A stretch of DNA of 64,000 nt from AP-15 sp035538335 (GCA_035538335.1 DATLKN010000006.1:156789-220788); one strand, 5' to 3'. Shown: positions 50,934 through 59,725, numbered from the stretch's first letter. Notes: a model not told the origin generated them from the letters alone. Numbers and translations: made by a program.

Positions 50934-52247
50934 TTGGAAGCATCGGAAGGACCGGAATTCAGGCCGCCCAGCTTCGCCCGCAGGGGATCGAAACTATGGG
51001 GCGAGCTGCTCGATACCCATTGGTTCCGGCCACTGCTTGGCGGCATGGCGGCGGCGCTGGCGATCGTCTTCGCCGTGCTTCTCGTCGGCTTGCTGAAGGA
51101 AGCGCCGCGCAGCGGCAATCCGGCGAACGCCGGTCCAGGCGGCCCTGCGCCGCAGCTCAAGCCCGGCGCCGCCGGCGCCGGCGGGACGGCCGCCTACGCG
51201 ATCTATTCCTGGCGCGACGACAAGGGCGTGCTGTACCGCGCCGCGATCGCGCGGGATCGCTACGACGCCTTCGTCGCCGGCGAGCGGGCCCGGCTCGACG
51301 CCGACGCCCGCGCCCTCGCCGCGGCGCAGGACAAATCGCTGCGGGTGGGGCTAGCGCCGGTTTTCCGGGCGATCGACGATCGCGTGCCCGTCTATGCCAA
51401 CTGGGTGTTCGACTGGTGGACGAGCTGGATCCTGCTCGGCCACACTTTCGGCTGGACATGGGACGAGCTGCGGCACGGCTACATCCTCGCGGCCCCCGAC
51501 CGCGTCGAGGCCCGGCTCGTCGAGGCGATCCGCCGCCAATTCGTCGCCCGCGTGCTCGATCCAAAGGCGACCGAGCCGCGCGTCGGCGCCGTCCTCGACG
51601 GCAGCTTCGCCGCGATGCGCGACGGCTTCGCCCGCGATTGCGCGACCTACCAGGCGGCCTTCGACGGCTTCGTGCGCCAAGAGGCGAGCCGCGTCGAGCG
51701 GCAGGCGCCGGCGCAGGGCTGGGTGCCCGAGCCGCTTTGGCGCGCGGGCAGCGCCAGTTTCGGGCCGATCTGCCGACCGCCGGCGAACAGCGACGCGGCC
51801 GGCCTGCGCGCCAAATTCATCGAGCTGATCGAGTCCAACACGGCGAACAGCCCGATCACCGATGTGGTCGTGCGCATGGCCCGTCCCTTCGCCACCAAGC
51901 TGATCAGCTTTGTCGCCTTGCCGGTCATCGTCGCGGCGATACTGGGCGGCTTGATCCTGCCGCTGTTCCGGCTGCTGCCGGGCGTGCTGTCCGGCATCGT
52001 CATCGGGGTGCTGACGGGCGCCTTGGGCGGCCTCGTCATCGGCTTCGCCGCCAGCGCCTCGGTCGATTGGCTGCTGAACAGGACCGACGCCGCGCTCAAC
52101 CGTCCCGGTTTCGAGATCGATGTCCGCCGCGCCGTCGTCGCCGGCCAAAGCGACTTCCAGGCCCGGGTGATCGAGGCGCGCCGGCGGGCGATCGACGACG
52201 AAATGCAGAAGATCGCGAACCGTCTCGCTGGACAGCCCGGCGCCTGA
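50934..52247 (+). CDS. Unknown membrane protein with periplasmic domain
   Basis: 437 aa from a TTG at 50934 with a GGGGTGG site; a TTG start 75 bases upstream is the alternative. One membrane segment near residues 35-55 (GMAAALAIVFAVLLVGLL), a long soluble segment with cysteines (DCATYQAAFDGFV, PICRPPANS), then two more membrane segments near the end (ISFVALPVIVAAILGGLI and GVLSGIVIGVLTGALGGLV) and a charged tail. Not recognised. Layout resembles large unknown membrane proteins in oligotrophic alphaproteobacteria; no function can be given. Confidence 0.75.
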   Translation: MEASEGPEFRPPSFARRGSKLWGELLDTHWFRPLLGGMAAALAIVFAVLLVGLLKEAPRSGNPANAGPGGPAPQLKPGAAGAGGTAAYAIYSWRDDKGVLYRAAIARDRYDAFVAGERARLDADARALAAAQDKSLRVGLAPVFRAIDDRVPVYANWVFDWWTSWILLGHTFGWTWDELRHGYILAAPDRVEARLVEAIRRQFVARVLDPKATEPRVGAVLDGSFAAMRDGFARDCATYQAAFDGFVRQEASRVERQAPAQGWVPEPLWRAGSASFGPICRPPANSDAAGLRAKFIELIESNTANSPITDVVVRMARPFATKLISFVALPVIVAAILGGLILPLFRLLPGVLSGIVIGVLTGALGGLVIGFAASASVDWLLNRTDAALNRPGFEIDVRRAVVAGQSDFQARVIEARRRAIDDEMQKIANRLAGQPGA

Positions 52248-52256
52248 CGCGCGGCG

Positions 52257-54629
52257 TCAGGCGCGCCGGTCGCGCAGCGCCAAGAGCGAGGCGCGCGCCG
52301 CCGCATCGAGGATCGCCTCGCTGTCGATGCCGTAGGCGCGGTAGAGATCGGGGATGTCGCCCGATTGCCCGAAGCGGTCGGGTCCGAGCGCAACGATCGG
52401 GTTGCGGGCGACGCTGCCGAGCCACGACAGCACCGCCGGGTGGAAATCGCCGACCGTGACGAGCGCCGCGCCGGGTCTCAGCCGACGCAATAACCGCTCG
52501 ACGACGCTTGCCTCGCCGCGCGCGGTGGCGGCGCGCCAATCGCCATGCAGCCGATCGGGCGAGGTGACCGCGAGCAGGCCCGGCGTCCGCACATCCTCGC
52601 CGACGATGCCCCACGCCTCGCGCGCCTCGGGGGCGACGGCGCCGCAATAGGCGATCGCCAGATCGGCCTCGGGACCCGGCTCTTCGAGCCAATACCCACC
52701 GGCGACGATCGCCTGCGAAAGCGCCGCGTCGAGCTGGCGCTGCGGCTGCTCTATGGGCCGCGTCGACAGCCGGAAATACGAAGACCCGCCGTCCTCGCGC
52801 TGCAATTCCTCGAAGGCCCAGCGCAGCAATACCGCGAGCTCGTCGGCATAGGCCGGCTCGAACGACGCGAGGCCCGGCTGCGCCAGCCCGACGAGCGGCT
52901 CACCGATCGACTGGTGCGCGCCGCCCTCGGGCGCCAAGGTGATGCCGGATGGCGTCGCGACCAGGATGAAGCGGGCGCCCTGGTAGAGCGCATAGTTGAG
53001 CCCGTCGTGGCCGCGCTTGATGAAGGGATCGTAGAGCGTGCCGACCGGCAGCAGCCGGGCGCCGAAGAGCTGGCCCGAGAGCCCGAGCGCGGCGAGCGCG
53101 AGAAAGAGATTGTTCTCCGCGATCCCGAGTTCGAGGTGCTGGCCCTTCGGCGACATCGCCCAGCGCTGCGCCGAGACGACCTTTTCCTCGCGGAAGGTGT
53201 CGGCGCGCTCGGCGCGGTCGAAGATGCCGCGCCGGTTGACCCAGGCGCCGAGATTGGTCGAGACGGTAACGTCGGGCGAGGTCGTCACGATGCGCTCGGC
53301 AAAGGGCCCGCCGGCGGCCGCGACGTCGCCGAGGATGCGGCCGAAGGCTTCCTGCGTCGACAGCGTCTTGCCGCGCGGCACCGCGAAGCTCGCCGGCACC
53401 GGCACCGCAGGCGTCCGATATGCGCGCTCGCCCGTCTGCGCCAGCGGCCGCGAGCCGAGATACCGTGAGAGCCGCTCGGGCGCAATGTCGAGGCCGGCGA
53501 AAGGCTCCCATTCCGCTCCCGTCGGCACGCCCATGCGGCGCTGAAGGACCGCCATCTGGTCGGGGTTCATAAGCCCCGCGTGATTGTCCTTGTGGCCGGC
53601 GAAGGGCAGCCCGTAGCCCTTGATCGTGTAGGCGATGAAGCAGGTCGGCCGGTCGTCGTCGATGGCGTGGAAGGCGGCGAGGATCGAGGAGAGGTCGTGG
53701 CCGGCGAGATTGGTCATCAGCCGCTCGAGGCCCGCGTCGTCGTGCTCATCGAGTATCGCGCGGATGCCGGGATAGCGGTTGAGGTCGCGCGCGAGATGCT
53801 CGCGCCAGCCCGCCCCGCCCTTGTAGACGAGCGCCGAATACAGCGAATTGGGGCAGGCGTCGATCCATTCGCGCAGATGATGCCCGTCGGGCCGCGCGAA
53901 GGCGCGCTCCAGGAGCCGGCCGTATTTGAGCGTGACGACGCGCCAGCCCATCGTCTCGAAAAGCGCGTCGATGCGCCCAAAGAGGCGGTCGGAGACGACC
54001 GCGTCGAGGCTCTGCCGGTTGTAGTCGATGACCCACCAGAGGTTTCGCACGTCGTGCTTCCAGCCTTCGAGCAGCGCCTCGAAGATGTTGCCCTCGTCGA
54101 GCTCGGCATCGCCCGCAAGCGCTATCATGCGGCCGGGCGGATCGCCGGTCGGCACCAGGCCCTTGAGGCGCACGTAATCCTGCACGATCGAGGCGAAGAG
54201 GGTCATGCCGACGCCGAGTCCGACCGAACCCGTCGAGAAATCGACGAAATCGCCGTCCTTGGTGCGCGAGGGATAGGACTGCGCGCCGCCGAATGCGCGG
54301 AAGCGTTCGAGCTTGTCGCGGCTCTGCCGGCCGAAGAGGTATTCGATCGCGTGCAGAACGGGCGAGGCGTGCGGCTTGACGGCAACCCGGTCCTGCGGCC
54401 GCAGCACGTCGAAATAGAGCGCCGTCATCAGGCTCGCCGAAGACGCGCTGGAGGCCTGGTGGCCGCCGACCTTGAGCCCGTCGCGGCTGGGGCGCAGATG
54501 GTTGGCGTTGTGGATCATCCAGGTGGAGAGCCACAACACCTTCTTGTCAAGCGCCTCGAGGCAGGCGAGTTCCTCGGCCCGCGCGGCTGGCGGGTCTTTC
54601 TCGAACCCCCTTTCGAGGACGCGCGGCAT
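52257..54629 (-). CDS. AceE-like homodimeric 2-oxoacid dehydrogenase E1 (MdeB-type candidate)
   Basis: 790 aa thiamine-diphosphate enzyme. The N-terminal domain has the ThDP motif GDAELDEGNIFEALLEG (about residue 173) and HANHLRPS; the middle shows GKTLSTQEAFGRILG; the C-terminal domain EEPGPEADLAIAYCGAVAPEA. The AceE type is about 890 aa, so this is shorter. A divergent Lrp-type gene stands next to it, as mdeR does to mdeB (2-oxobutyrate dehydrogenase E1) in pseudomonads. The substrate is probably a short 2-oxoacid, but this rests on context. GGAG precedes ATG 54629; the TTG at 54635 is a poor alternative. Confidence 0.85.
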   Translation of the reverse strand: MPRVLERGFEKDPPAARAEELACLEALDKKVLWLSTWMIHNANHLRPSRDGLKVGGHQASSASSASLMTALYFDVLRPQDRVAVKPHASPVLHAIEYLFGRQSRDKLERFRAFGGAQSYPSRTKDGDFVDFSTGSVGLGVGMTLFASIVQDYVRLKGLVPTGDPPGRMIALAGDAELDEGNIFEALLEGWKHDVRNLWWVIDYNRQSLDAVVSDRLFGRIDALFETMGWRVVTLKYGRLLERAFARPDGHHLREWIDACPNSLYSALVYKGGAGWREHLARDLNRYPGIRAILDEHDDAGLERLMTNLAGHDLSSILAAFHAIDDDRPTCFIAYTIKGYGLPFAGHKDNHAGLMNPDQMAVLQRRMGVPTGAEWEPFAGLDIAPERLSRYLGSRPLAQTGERAYRTPAVPVPASFAVPRGKTLSTQEAFGRILGDVAAAGGPFAERIVTTSPDVTVSTNLGAWVNRRGIFDRAERADTFREEKVVSAQRWAMSPKGQHLELGIAENNLFLALAALGLSGQLFGARLLPVGTLYDPFIKRGHDGLNYALYQGARFILVATPSGITLAPEGGAHQSIGEPLVGLAQPGLASFEPAYADELAVLLRWAFEELQREDGGSSYFRLSTRPIEQPQRQLDAALSQAIVAGGYWLEEPGPEADLAIAYCGAVAPEAREAWGIVGEDVRTPGLLAVTSPDRLHGDWRAATARGEASVVERLLRRLRPGAALVTVGDFHPAVLSWLGSVARNPIVALGPDRFGQSGDIPDLYRAYGIDSEAILDAAARASLLALRDRRA

Positions 54630-54651
54630 CGCCAACTCCTTCGCTGCGCGA

Positions 54652-54722
54652 CAAGACTAGCCGAACGGCCGCGGAAAATCCTTGCGAAGCGCCCGCATCG
54701 CGAACGAGTCTTGAAAGGATTT
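54652..54722. promoter_or_regulatory. Nested inverted repeats in the dehydrogenase/Lrp divergent region
   Basis: CAAGACT (54652-54658) pairs with AGTCTTG (54707-54713), and AAATCCTT (54676-54683) pairs with AAGGATTT (54715-54722), all within the 116 bases between the two starts. Spaced dyads at a shared control region are typical of Lrp-family autoregulation. Promoter hexamers were not resolved. Confidence 0.4.
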
Positions 54723-54745
54723 GTCTCTTTGGGAGCGGCTGCGGA

Positions 54746-55219
54746 ATGAATCTTGCCAAAGAAGCGCTCGATCAGATCGATCGGCGCATCCTCGCCGAGT
54801 TGCAGCAGAACGCGCGGCTCTCAAATTCCGAACTCGCCGAGCGCGCCGGCATCTCGCCCTCGCCGTGCTGGCGCCGCGTGCGGCGCCTCGAGGAGAGCCG
54901 GGTCATCGACCGCTATGTGACGCTGCTCGATCCCGGGCGGTTGGGGCTGCGGGTCAGCGTCTTCGTTCAGGTGAGCCTCGCGACGCAGGTCGAAAGCGCG
55001 CTCGAAATCTTCGAGACCGCGATCCTCGAGCGGCCCGAGGTCATGGAATGCTATCTGATGACCGGCAATGCCGATTATCTGTTGCGCGTCGTCGCCGCCG
55101 ACCTCGCCGCCTACGAGCGCTTTCTGATGGACCACCTGACGCGCATCCCGGTCGTCAGCAACATCCGCTCGAGCTTCGCGCTGCGCTCGGTCAAATACCG
55201 CACCGATCTGCCGTTGTGA
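54746..55219 (+). CDS. Lrp/AsnC-family transcription regulator
   Basis: 157 aa. N-terminal winged helix-turn-helix (IDRRILAELQQNARLSNSEL and ISPSPCWRRVRRLEESRVI) and the C-terminal RAM effector-binding domain (VMECYLMTGNADYLLRVVAAD and the RIPVVSNIRSSFALRSVKY end). Lrp-type proteins bind amino acids or 2-oxoacids and form octamers. It is divergent from the AceE-like dehydrogenase, with dyads in between, and probably controls it in response to an amino acid. A GGGAGCGG site precedes the ATG. Confidence 0.93.
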   Translation: MNLAKEALDQIDRRILAELQQNARLSNSELAERAGISPSPCWRRVRRLEESRVIDRYVTLLDPGRLGLRVSVFVQVSLATQVESALEIFETAILERPEVMECYLMTGNADYLLRVVAADLAAYERFLMDHLTRIPVVSNIRSSFALRSVKYRTDLPL

Positions 55220-55249
55220 GCCATACCGGCGCGGCCCGGCGGTCGCCGG

Positions 55250-55666
55250 TCAATCGTCGCGGTGCGTGCGCTCGATACGCTCGTGCCGCTCCTGCGCCTC
55301 GATGCTCAGCGTCGCGATCGGCCGGGCTTCGAGACGGCGAATGCCGATCGGCTCGTAGGTTTCCTCGCAATAGCCGTAGCTGCCATCCTCGATGCGCAAC
55401 AGGGCTGCATTGATCTTCGAGATCAGGCGGCGCTCGCGGGCGCGGGTGCGCAGTTCGATCGCCCGCTCGGTTTCGAGCGAGGCGCGATCGGTCAGATCGG
55501 GCTGGAGAAGGCTTTCCTCCTGCAAATGCTGCAGCGTGTCGGAAGATTCGGCCAACAGCTCGGCGCGCCAGCGCAACAGCTTCTGGCGGAAATATTCGAG
55601 CTGCAGCGGGTTCATGAACTCTTCGTCCTCGGACGGACGATAGTCTGGAGGCAATGTCGGCCGCAT
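55250..55666 (-). CDS. dksA: RNA polymerase-binding factor DksA
   Basis: 138 aa. DksA binds the RNA polymerase secondary channel with ppGpp and adjusts transcription in the stringent response. The coiled-coil (FRQKLLRWRAELLAESSDTL) and the tip motif (DLTDRASLETERAIELRTR) with its Asp pair are preserved, as is IEDGSYGYCEETYEPIGIRR. The zinc-finger cysteines are mostly lost: only the Cys in YGYCEET remains, as in some alphaproteobacterial DksA proteins. A GGGGAG site precedes the ATG at 55664-55666; the frame to 55852 is longer but unsupported. Confidence 0.92.
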   Translation of the reverse strand: MRPTLPPDYRPSEDEEFMNPLQLEYFRQKLLRWRAELLAESSDTLQHLQEESLLQPDLTDRASLETERAIELRTRARERRLISKINAALLRIEDGSYGYCEETYEPIGIRRLEARPIATLSIEAQERHERIERTHRDD

Positions 55667-55941
55667 CGGTCTCCCCGAAACCGCGTGGACTTCGGCGGCG
55701 CGGAGAATAGGAAGCGTCCTTCGCCGGTCAAGAGCTAGAATCGCATGGGGCCTCGCGATTCCGTCGGGGGTCGGCCGAATGGCCCGCTGCGGACGCCGGA
55801 CCGGCGACCGCCAGGCCGGCACCCGACCGCCCGCTTTGCCGGTCGTTTTCAAGAGTTAGCAAGAACTTTACCTAAAACATCGCGAAAAAACCTGGGTATC
55901 GACTTAGGAATTCTTTAAACCTTGCGGCCTAGCCTCTCGCC

Positions 55942-56229
55942 ATGACTGATAACCGCGAAGCGGCGCCCGCTCGCGCCGCGGAGTTCGATCTGCCGGCCGC
56001 GGAGACGAAGCGCTGGGTGGCGCGGCGCAAGGCGCTCGTCGTCGCCGCCGTGCGCGCCGGCGCGCTCTCCCTCGACGACGCCTGCCGCCGCTATGGGCTG
56101 ACGGTCGAAGAGTTTCTCGGCTGGCAGAACTCGATCGAGCGCCACGGCCTCGCCGGGCTGCGCGCGACCTGGCGCAGCCCGCGCACGGTCGCCGCGCCGG
56201 CGGCCGAGAAGCTGTCGAGCGGAGATTGA
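55942..56229 (+). CDS. sciP: SciP-like small DUF1153 protein (CtrA-pathway inhibitor family)
   Basis: 95 aa. The DUF1153 core FDLPAAETKRWVARRKALVV, AAVRAGALSLDDACRRYGLT and VEEFLGWQNSIERHGLAGLR matches SciP, which in Caulobacter binds DNA with, and blocks, the cell-cycle regulator CtrA. The N-terminal MTDNREAAPARAAE replaces the usual MVRYVVGPD. It lies 275 bases from dksA on the other strand, with an AT-rich gap carrying TTTAAACC (55912-55919) and two GANTC sites. Homology to SciP is strong; function here is inferred. Confidence 0.85.
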   Translation: MTDNREAAPARAAEFDLPAAETKRWVARRKALVVAAVRAGALSLDDACRRYGLTVEEFLGWQNSIERHGLAGLRATWRSPRTVAAPAAEKLSSGD

Positions 56230-56287
56230 CAACCGCCTGAAGCGACGGTCTGATCCGCCCCTCGAACGCTTCCAGGGGAGGACCGGG

Positions 56288-57334
56288 TTGGCCAAGTTCA
56301 GGATCGCGACGCCCGCCGGCCAGAGCTTCACCGTCGCCGGCGGCGGCTACGGCTACGAGATGGAGGCGCTTGCCCCGATCGACGCCGAAATCTTCGAAAT
56401 TCCGGCCGGCTCGGAAGAGGATTTCGTCGCCGCCGCGCGGCAGGCGGACGCCCTTTACGCGAAAGGGCGGCCGATAACGAAGCGGATGATCGACGGGCTC
56501 GAACGCTGCAAGATCATCGCGCTCGGCAGCGTCGGGGTCGACAGCGTCGACGTCGCCGCCGCCACCACTCGCGGCATCCCGGTCACCAACTGCCCCGACA
56601 CCTTCATCGAGGAAGTCGCCGACCACGCGATGACCTTGATCCTCGCCACCCATCGCCGCCTGATCGTGCAGGACCGGCTGGTGCGCGAGGGGCGCTGGCC
56701 CGAAGGGCGGCCGATGCTGCTGCAGTTCCCGCGGTTGCGCGGCATGACATTGGGCCTCGTCGCCTTCGGCCACGTCGCCCGCGCCGTCGCCGAGCGCGCC
56801 AAGCCGTTCGGGCTGCAAATCATCGCCTACGACCCCTACATCGAGGAGATCGTGATGGTCGAGCGCGGCGTCGAGCCAGTCAGCCTGCCCGAGCTGCTCG
56901 CCCGCGCCGACATCGTTTCGATGCATTCGCCGGCGACCGAAAGCGCCAACCGGATGATCCGCGAGGAGCATTTCCGGCAGATGAAGAAGAGCGCGATCTA
57001 CGTCTCGACCGGGCGCGGTCCGACGACCGACGAGACGGCGCTGATCAAGGCATTGGACGAGGGCTGGATCGCCGGCGCGGGGCTCGACGTGCTCGAAAAG
57101 GAGCCGCCCGGCGGCAACAATCCGCTGTTGAAGATGGACAAGGTGATCCTGACCGCGCACGTCGCTTCGGCGACCGCGCGCTTCGACCCGGCGCGGCGGC
57201 GGCGGGTCGGGCTCGAATTGTCGCTGGTGCTGTCCGGCAGATGGCCGATGTCCTGCGTCAACCCAGCGGTGCTCGCGAAGAGCGATCTGAAACGCTGGCA
57301 GCCGGTGTCGATGGAACGCGGGCCGAATTCGTAA
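56288..57334 (+). CDS. D-isomer-specific 2-hydroxyacid dehydrogenase (C-terminal binding protein type)
   Basis: 348 aa, NAD-dependent oxidation/reduction of a 2-hydroxyacid. Substrate-domain DALYAKGRPITKRMIDGLERC and the dinucleotide motif MTLGLVAFGHVARAVAERA: the usual GxGxxG appears as GLVAFGHV, so the glycine pattern is relaxed. Catalytic Arg in STGRGPTTDE, Glu in GLDVLEKEPPG and His in LTAHVASAT are in place. It starts with TTG after a GGGGAGGACC site. It opens the catabolic block together with the lactonase. Confidence 0.82.
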   Translation: MAKFRIATPAGQSFTVAGGGYGYEMEALAPIDAEIFEIPAGSEEDFVAAARQADALYAKGRPITKRMIDGLERCKIIALGSVGVDSVDVAAATTRGIPVTNCPDTFIEEVADHAMTLILATHRRLIVQDRLVREGRWPEGRPMLLQFPRLRGMTLGLVAFGHVARAVAERAKPFGLQIIAYDPYIEEIVMVERGVEPVSLPELLARADIVSMHSPATESANRMIREEHFRQMKKSAIYVSTGRGPTTDETALIKALDEGWIAGAGLDVLEKEPPGGNNPLLKMDKVILTAHVASATARFDPARRRRVGLELSLVLSGRWPMSCVNPAVLAKSDLKRWQPVSMERGPNS

Positions 57335-57343
57335 GGCTCGTCG

Positions 57344-57407
57344 GGATTGCTTCGCTGCGCTCGCAATGACACCTGTCATTGCGAGGAGCATCGCGACGAA
57401 GCAATCC
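57344..57407. repeat. TCATTGCGAG inverted repeat, copy 4
   Basis: GGATTGCTTCGCTGCGCTCGCAATGACA and its partner TGTCATTGCGAGG...GCAATCC fill the 101 bases between the dehydrogenase and lactonase genes. It is the cleanest copy in the window and includes full arms. Confidence 0.85.
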
Positions 57408-57435
57408 TGCGGCCAATAAAGAAGCGGGAGAGACA

Positions 57436-58365
57436 ATGCCGATCCGCTATCCCGACCCGAACATCAAGGTCCTCGACCCGCGCTTTGCCCCGCTCGTGCT
57501 GCCGATGGCGGCGATCGAGGTCATCGCCTCGGGCTGCCGCTTCACCGAGGGGGCGGTGTGGTTCGGCGATCTGCGCTGCCTTCTGTGGAGCGACATCCCG
57601 AACGACCGCATCATGAAATGGGAGGAAGAGACCGGCGCCGTCAGCCTCTTCCGCAAGCCATCGCATTACGCCAACGGCAACACCCGCGACCGGCAGGGAA
57701 GGCTGTTGACCTGCGAGCACGACAGCCAGCGCCTGACGCGCACCGAACATGACGGGACGATCACGGTCATCGCCGACAGCTTCGACGGCAAGCGCCTGAC
57801 CGGCCCCAACGACGTCACCGTCAAATCGGACGGCTCGATCTGGTTCAGCGACAACGGCGCCGGCACGCGCGGCAACTACCTCGGCCACACGGCGCCGCAG
57901 GAACTCCCCTATCGCGTCTACCGGGTCGATCCGCGGACGGGCGCGCTCTCGGTCGTCGTCGACGACATGGGGCGGCCGAACGGCCTCGCCTTCTCGCCTG
58001 ACGAGAGCCGCCTCTACGTCGTCGACACGCCCGGCACCGGGGCGCGCACGACGCGCGTCTACGATGTCGCGGCGGATGGGACGCGGCTTCAGCAGGGCCG
58101 CCTCTTCTTCGACGCCTCGCCCGGCTTCGCCGACGGCATCCGTGTCGACTGCCAAGGCAATGTGTGGGCCGGCTTCTCCGGCGGCGAAGGCCAGGACGGG
58201 GTCGCGGTCTTCGCCCCCGATGGGGCGCTGATCGGCCGCATCCTGTTGCCCGAGCGCTGCGCCAATGTCTGTTTCGGCGGGCAAAAGCGCAACCGGCTTT
58301 TCATGGCGGCGAGCCAATCCGTCTATTCCCTCTTCGTCGAGGCGCAGGGCGCCCCCGGCGGCTGA
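57436..58365 (+). CDS. SMP-30/gluconolactonase-family protein
   Basis: 309 aa six-bladed beta-propeller hydrolysing a sugar-acid lactone. Metal ligands are recognisable: E38 in CRFTEGAVWFG, Asn in TGPNDVTV and RPNGLAFSPDESR, and Asp in FADGIRVDCQGNVW. A GGGAGAGACA site precedes the ATG at 57436. It follows the 2-hydroxyacid dehydrogenase, fitting an oxidation-then-lactone-hydrolysis pathway. The lactone is not determined. Confidence 0.9.
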   Translation: MPIRYPDPNIKVLDPRFAPLVLPMAAIEVIASGCRFTEGAVWFGDLRCLLWSDIPNDRIMKWEEETGAVSLFRKPSHYANGNTRDRQGRLLTCEHDSQRLTRTEHDGTITVIADSFDGKRLTGPNDVTVKSDGSIWFSDNGAGTRGNYLGHTAPQELPYRVYRVDPRTGALSVVVDDMGRPNGLAFSPDESRLYVVDTPGTGARTTRVYDVAADGTRLQQGRLFFDASPGFADGIRVDCQGNVWAGFSGGEGQDGVAVFAPDGALIGRILLPERCANVCFGGQKRNRLFMAASQSVYSLFVEAQGAPGG

Positions 58366-58483
58366 GATGAGAGGGCGCGGGCAGCTGGTCGCGCACCTGT
58401 TGCATGGGTCCCATGGGGCTTTCGGGTAGGTAGAGCCGCAGCGCGCCCCCACATAAGCGCAAACGGCACCGCCGAACCCCGCG

Positions 58484-59722
58484 ATGACCCCTTTGCGCCT
58501 CGCGAGCATGCCCGCCCGCTTCAGCCCTCTCGATTGGCGGCGCCTGCGGTTGCTGCTGCTGTTCGGCGCGCTGACCGCGTTCGGGGCCTTGTCGATCGAC
58601 ATGTACCTGCCCGGGCTGCCGCAGCTCGCCGCCGGGTTCGGGGCAGGCGCAGCCGGGGCGCAGCTGACGGTCGGCAGCTTCCTCTTGGGGTTTGCCTGCG
58701 GCCAGCTGTTCTACGGCCCGCTCGCCGACCGGCTCGGCCGCCGGCGGCCGCTGTTGGCCGGGCTCGCCCTCTTTGTCCTCGCGAGCGTCGGCTGCGCCCT
58801 GGCGCCGAGCCTCGAGGCGCTCGTCGCGCTGCGCTTCCTGCAGGCGCTCGGCGGCTGCGCCGGGCCGATCCTGGTGCGCGCCACGGTGCGCGATCTGCAC
58901 GAGAAGACCGAAGCCGCGCGGATGTTGTCGCTGCTCGCCTCGATCATGGCGCTGGCGCCGCTTCTGGCGCCGCTCGTCGGCGGCCAGCTGGTCGTGCATG
59001 TCGGCTGGCGCGCCGTCTTCTGGCTCCTGGCCGCGATCGGCGCGCTGTGCCTCATCGGAACGCTGCGGGCGTACGACGAAAGCCTGCCGCCGGCGCGCCG
59101 CTGGCATGGCTCCTGGACATCGCTGTTTCTCGGCTACGGCCGGCTCTTTCACGACCGCCGGTTTCTCGCCTATGCGCTCTGCGGCGCGCTCGTTCTCGGC
59201 GGCATGTTCGCCTACATCACCGGCTCTCCGGCCCTCTTCATTACCGATTACGGCGTGCCGGCAGAGCGCTACGGCCTCTATTTCGGCGCCAACGCCGCCG
59301 GCATCATGCTGTGCGCCTGGATCAACCGCCGCCTCGTCGGCCGGCTCGGCGTCGAGACGATGCTGCGCGTCGGCGTTTCTCTCGCCGCCGCCGCGGGCGC
59401 CCTCTTGGCGCTCGCCGGCGCGACCGGCTGGGGCGGCTTTCCCGGCATCCTGGTGCCGCTCTTCCTCTTCGTCTCGAGCGTCGGCTTCGTCAGCGCCAAC
59501 AGCGTCGCCGCCGGCCTCGACCTGTTTCCGCGCCAGGCCGGCACGGCGGCGGCGGTGGTCGGCACGCTGCAATTCGGCGCCGGCGCCCTCTTGAGCGCGC
59601 TCACCGATCTCCTCGGCGGCTCGGCCTTCGCGATGTGCGGCGTCATCGGCGCCGCCGGCCTCGCCGCCCTCGTTGTCCTGCGGACATTGCCCGCGAAGGA
59701 GCCGGCGAAGGCAGGCAGCTGA
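58484..59722 (+). CDS. MFS transporter, Bcr/CflA drug-resistance family
   Basis: 412 aa with twelve membrane segments. The family motif FYGPLADRLGRRRPLL after segment 2, SIDMYLPGLPQLA at the start and LRFLQALGGCAGPILVRATVRD near segment 5 place it in Bcr/CflA, exporters of drugs or small metabolites. Which ATG (58484 or 58508) is used is uncertain. It is convergent with the aldolase gene (3-base gap). Confidence 0.9.
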   Translation: MTPLRLASMPARFSPLDWRRLRLLLLFGALTAFGALSIDMYLPGLPQLAAGFGAGAAGAQLTVGSFLLGFACGQLFYGPLADRLGRRRPLLAGLALFVLASVGCALAPSLEALVALRFLQALGGCAGPILVRATVRDLHEKTEAARMLSLLASIMALAPLLAPLVGGQLVVHVGWRAVFWLLAAIGALCLIGTLRAYDESLPPARRWHGSWTSLFLGYGRLFHDRRFLAYALCGALVLGGMFAYITGSPALFITDYGVPAERYGLYFGANAAGIMLCAWINRRLVGRLGVETMLRVGVSLAAAAGALLALAGATGWGGFPGILVPLFLFVSSVGFVSANSVAAGLDLFPRQAGTAAAVVGTLQFGAGALLSALTDLLGGSAFAMCGVIGAAGLAALVVLRTLPAKEPAKAGS

Positions 59723-59725
59723 GCC

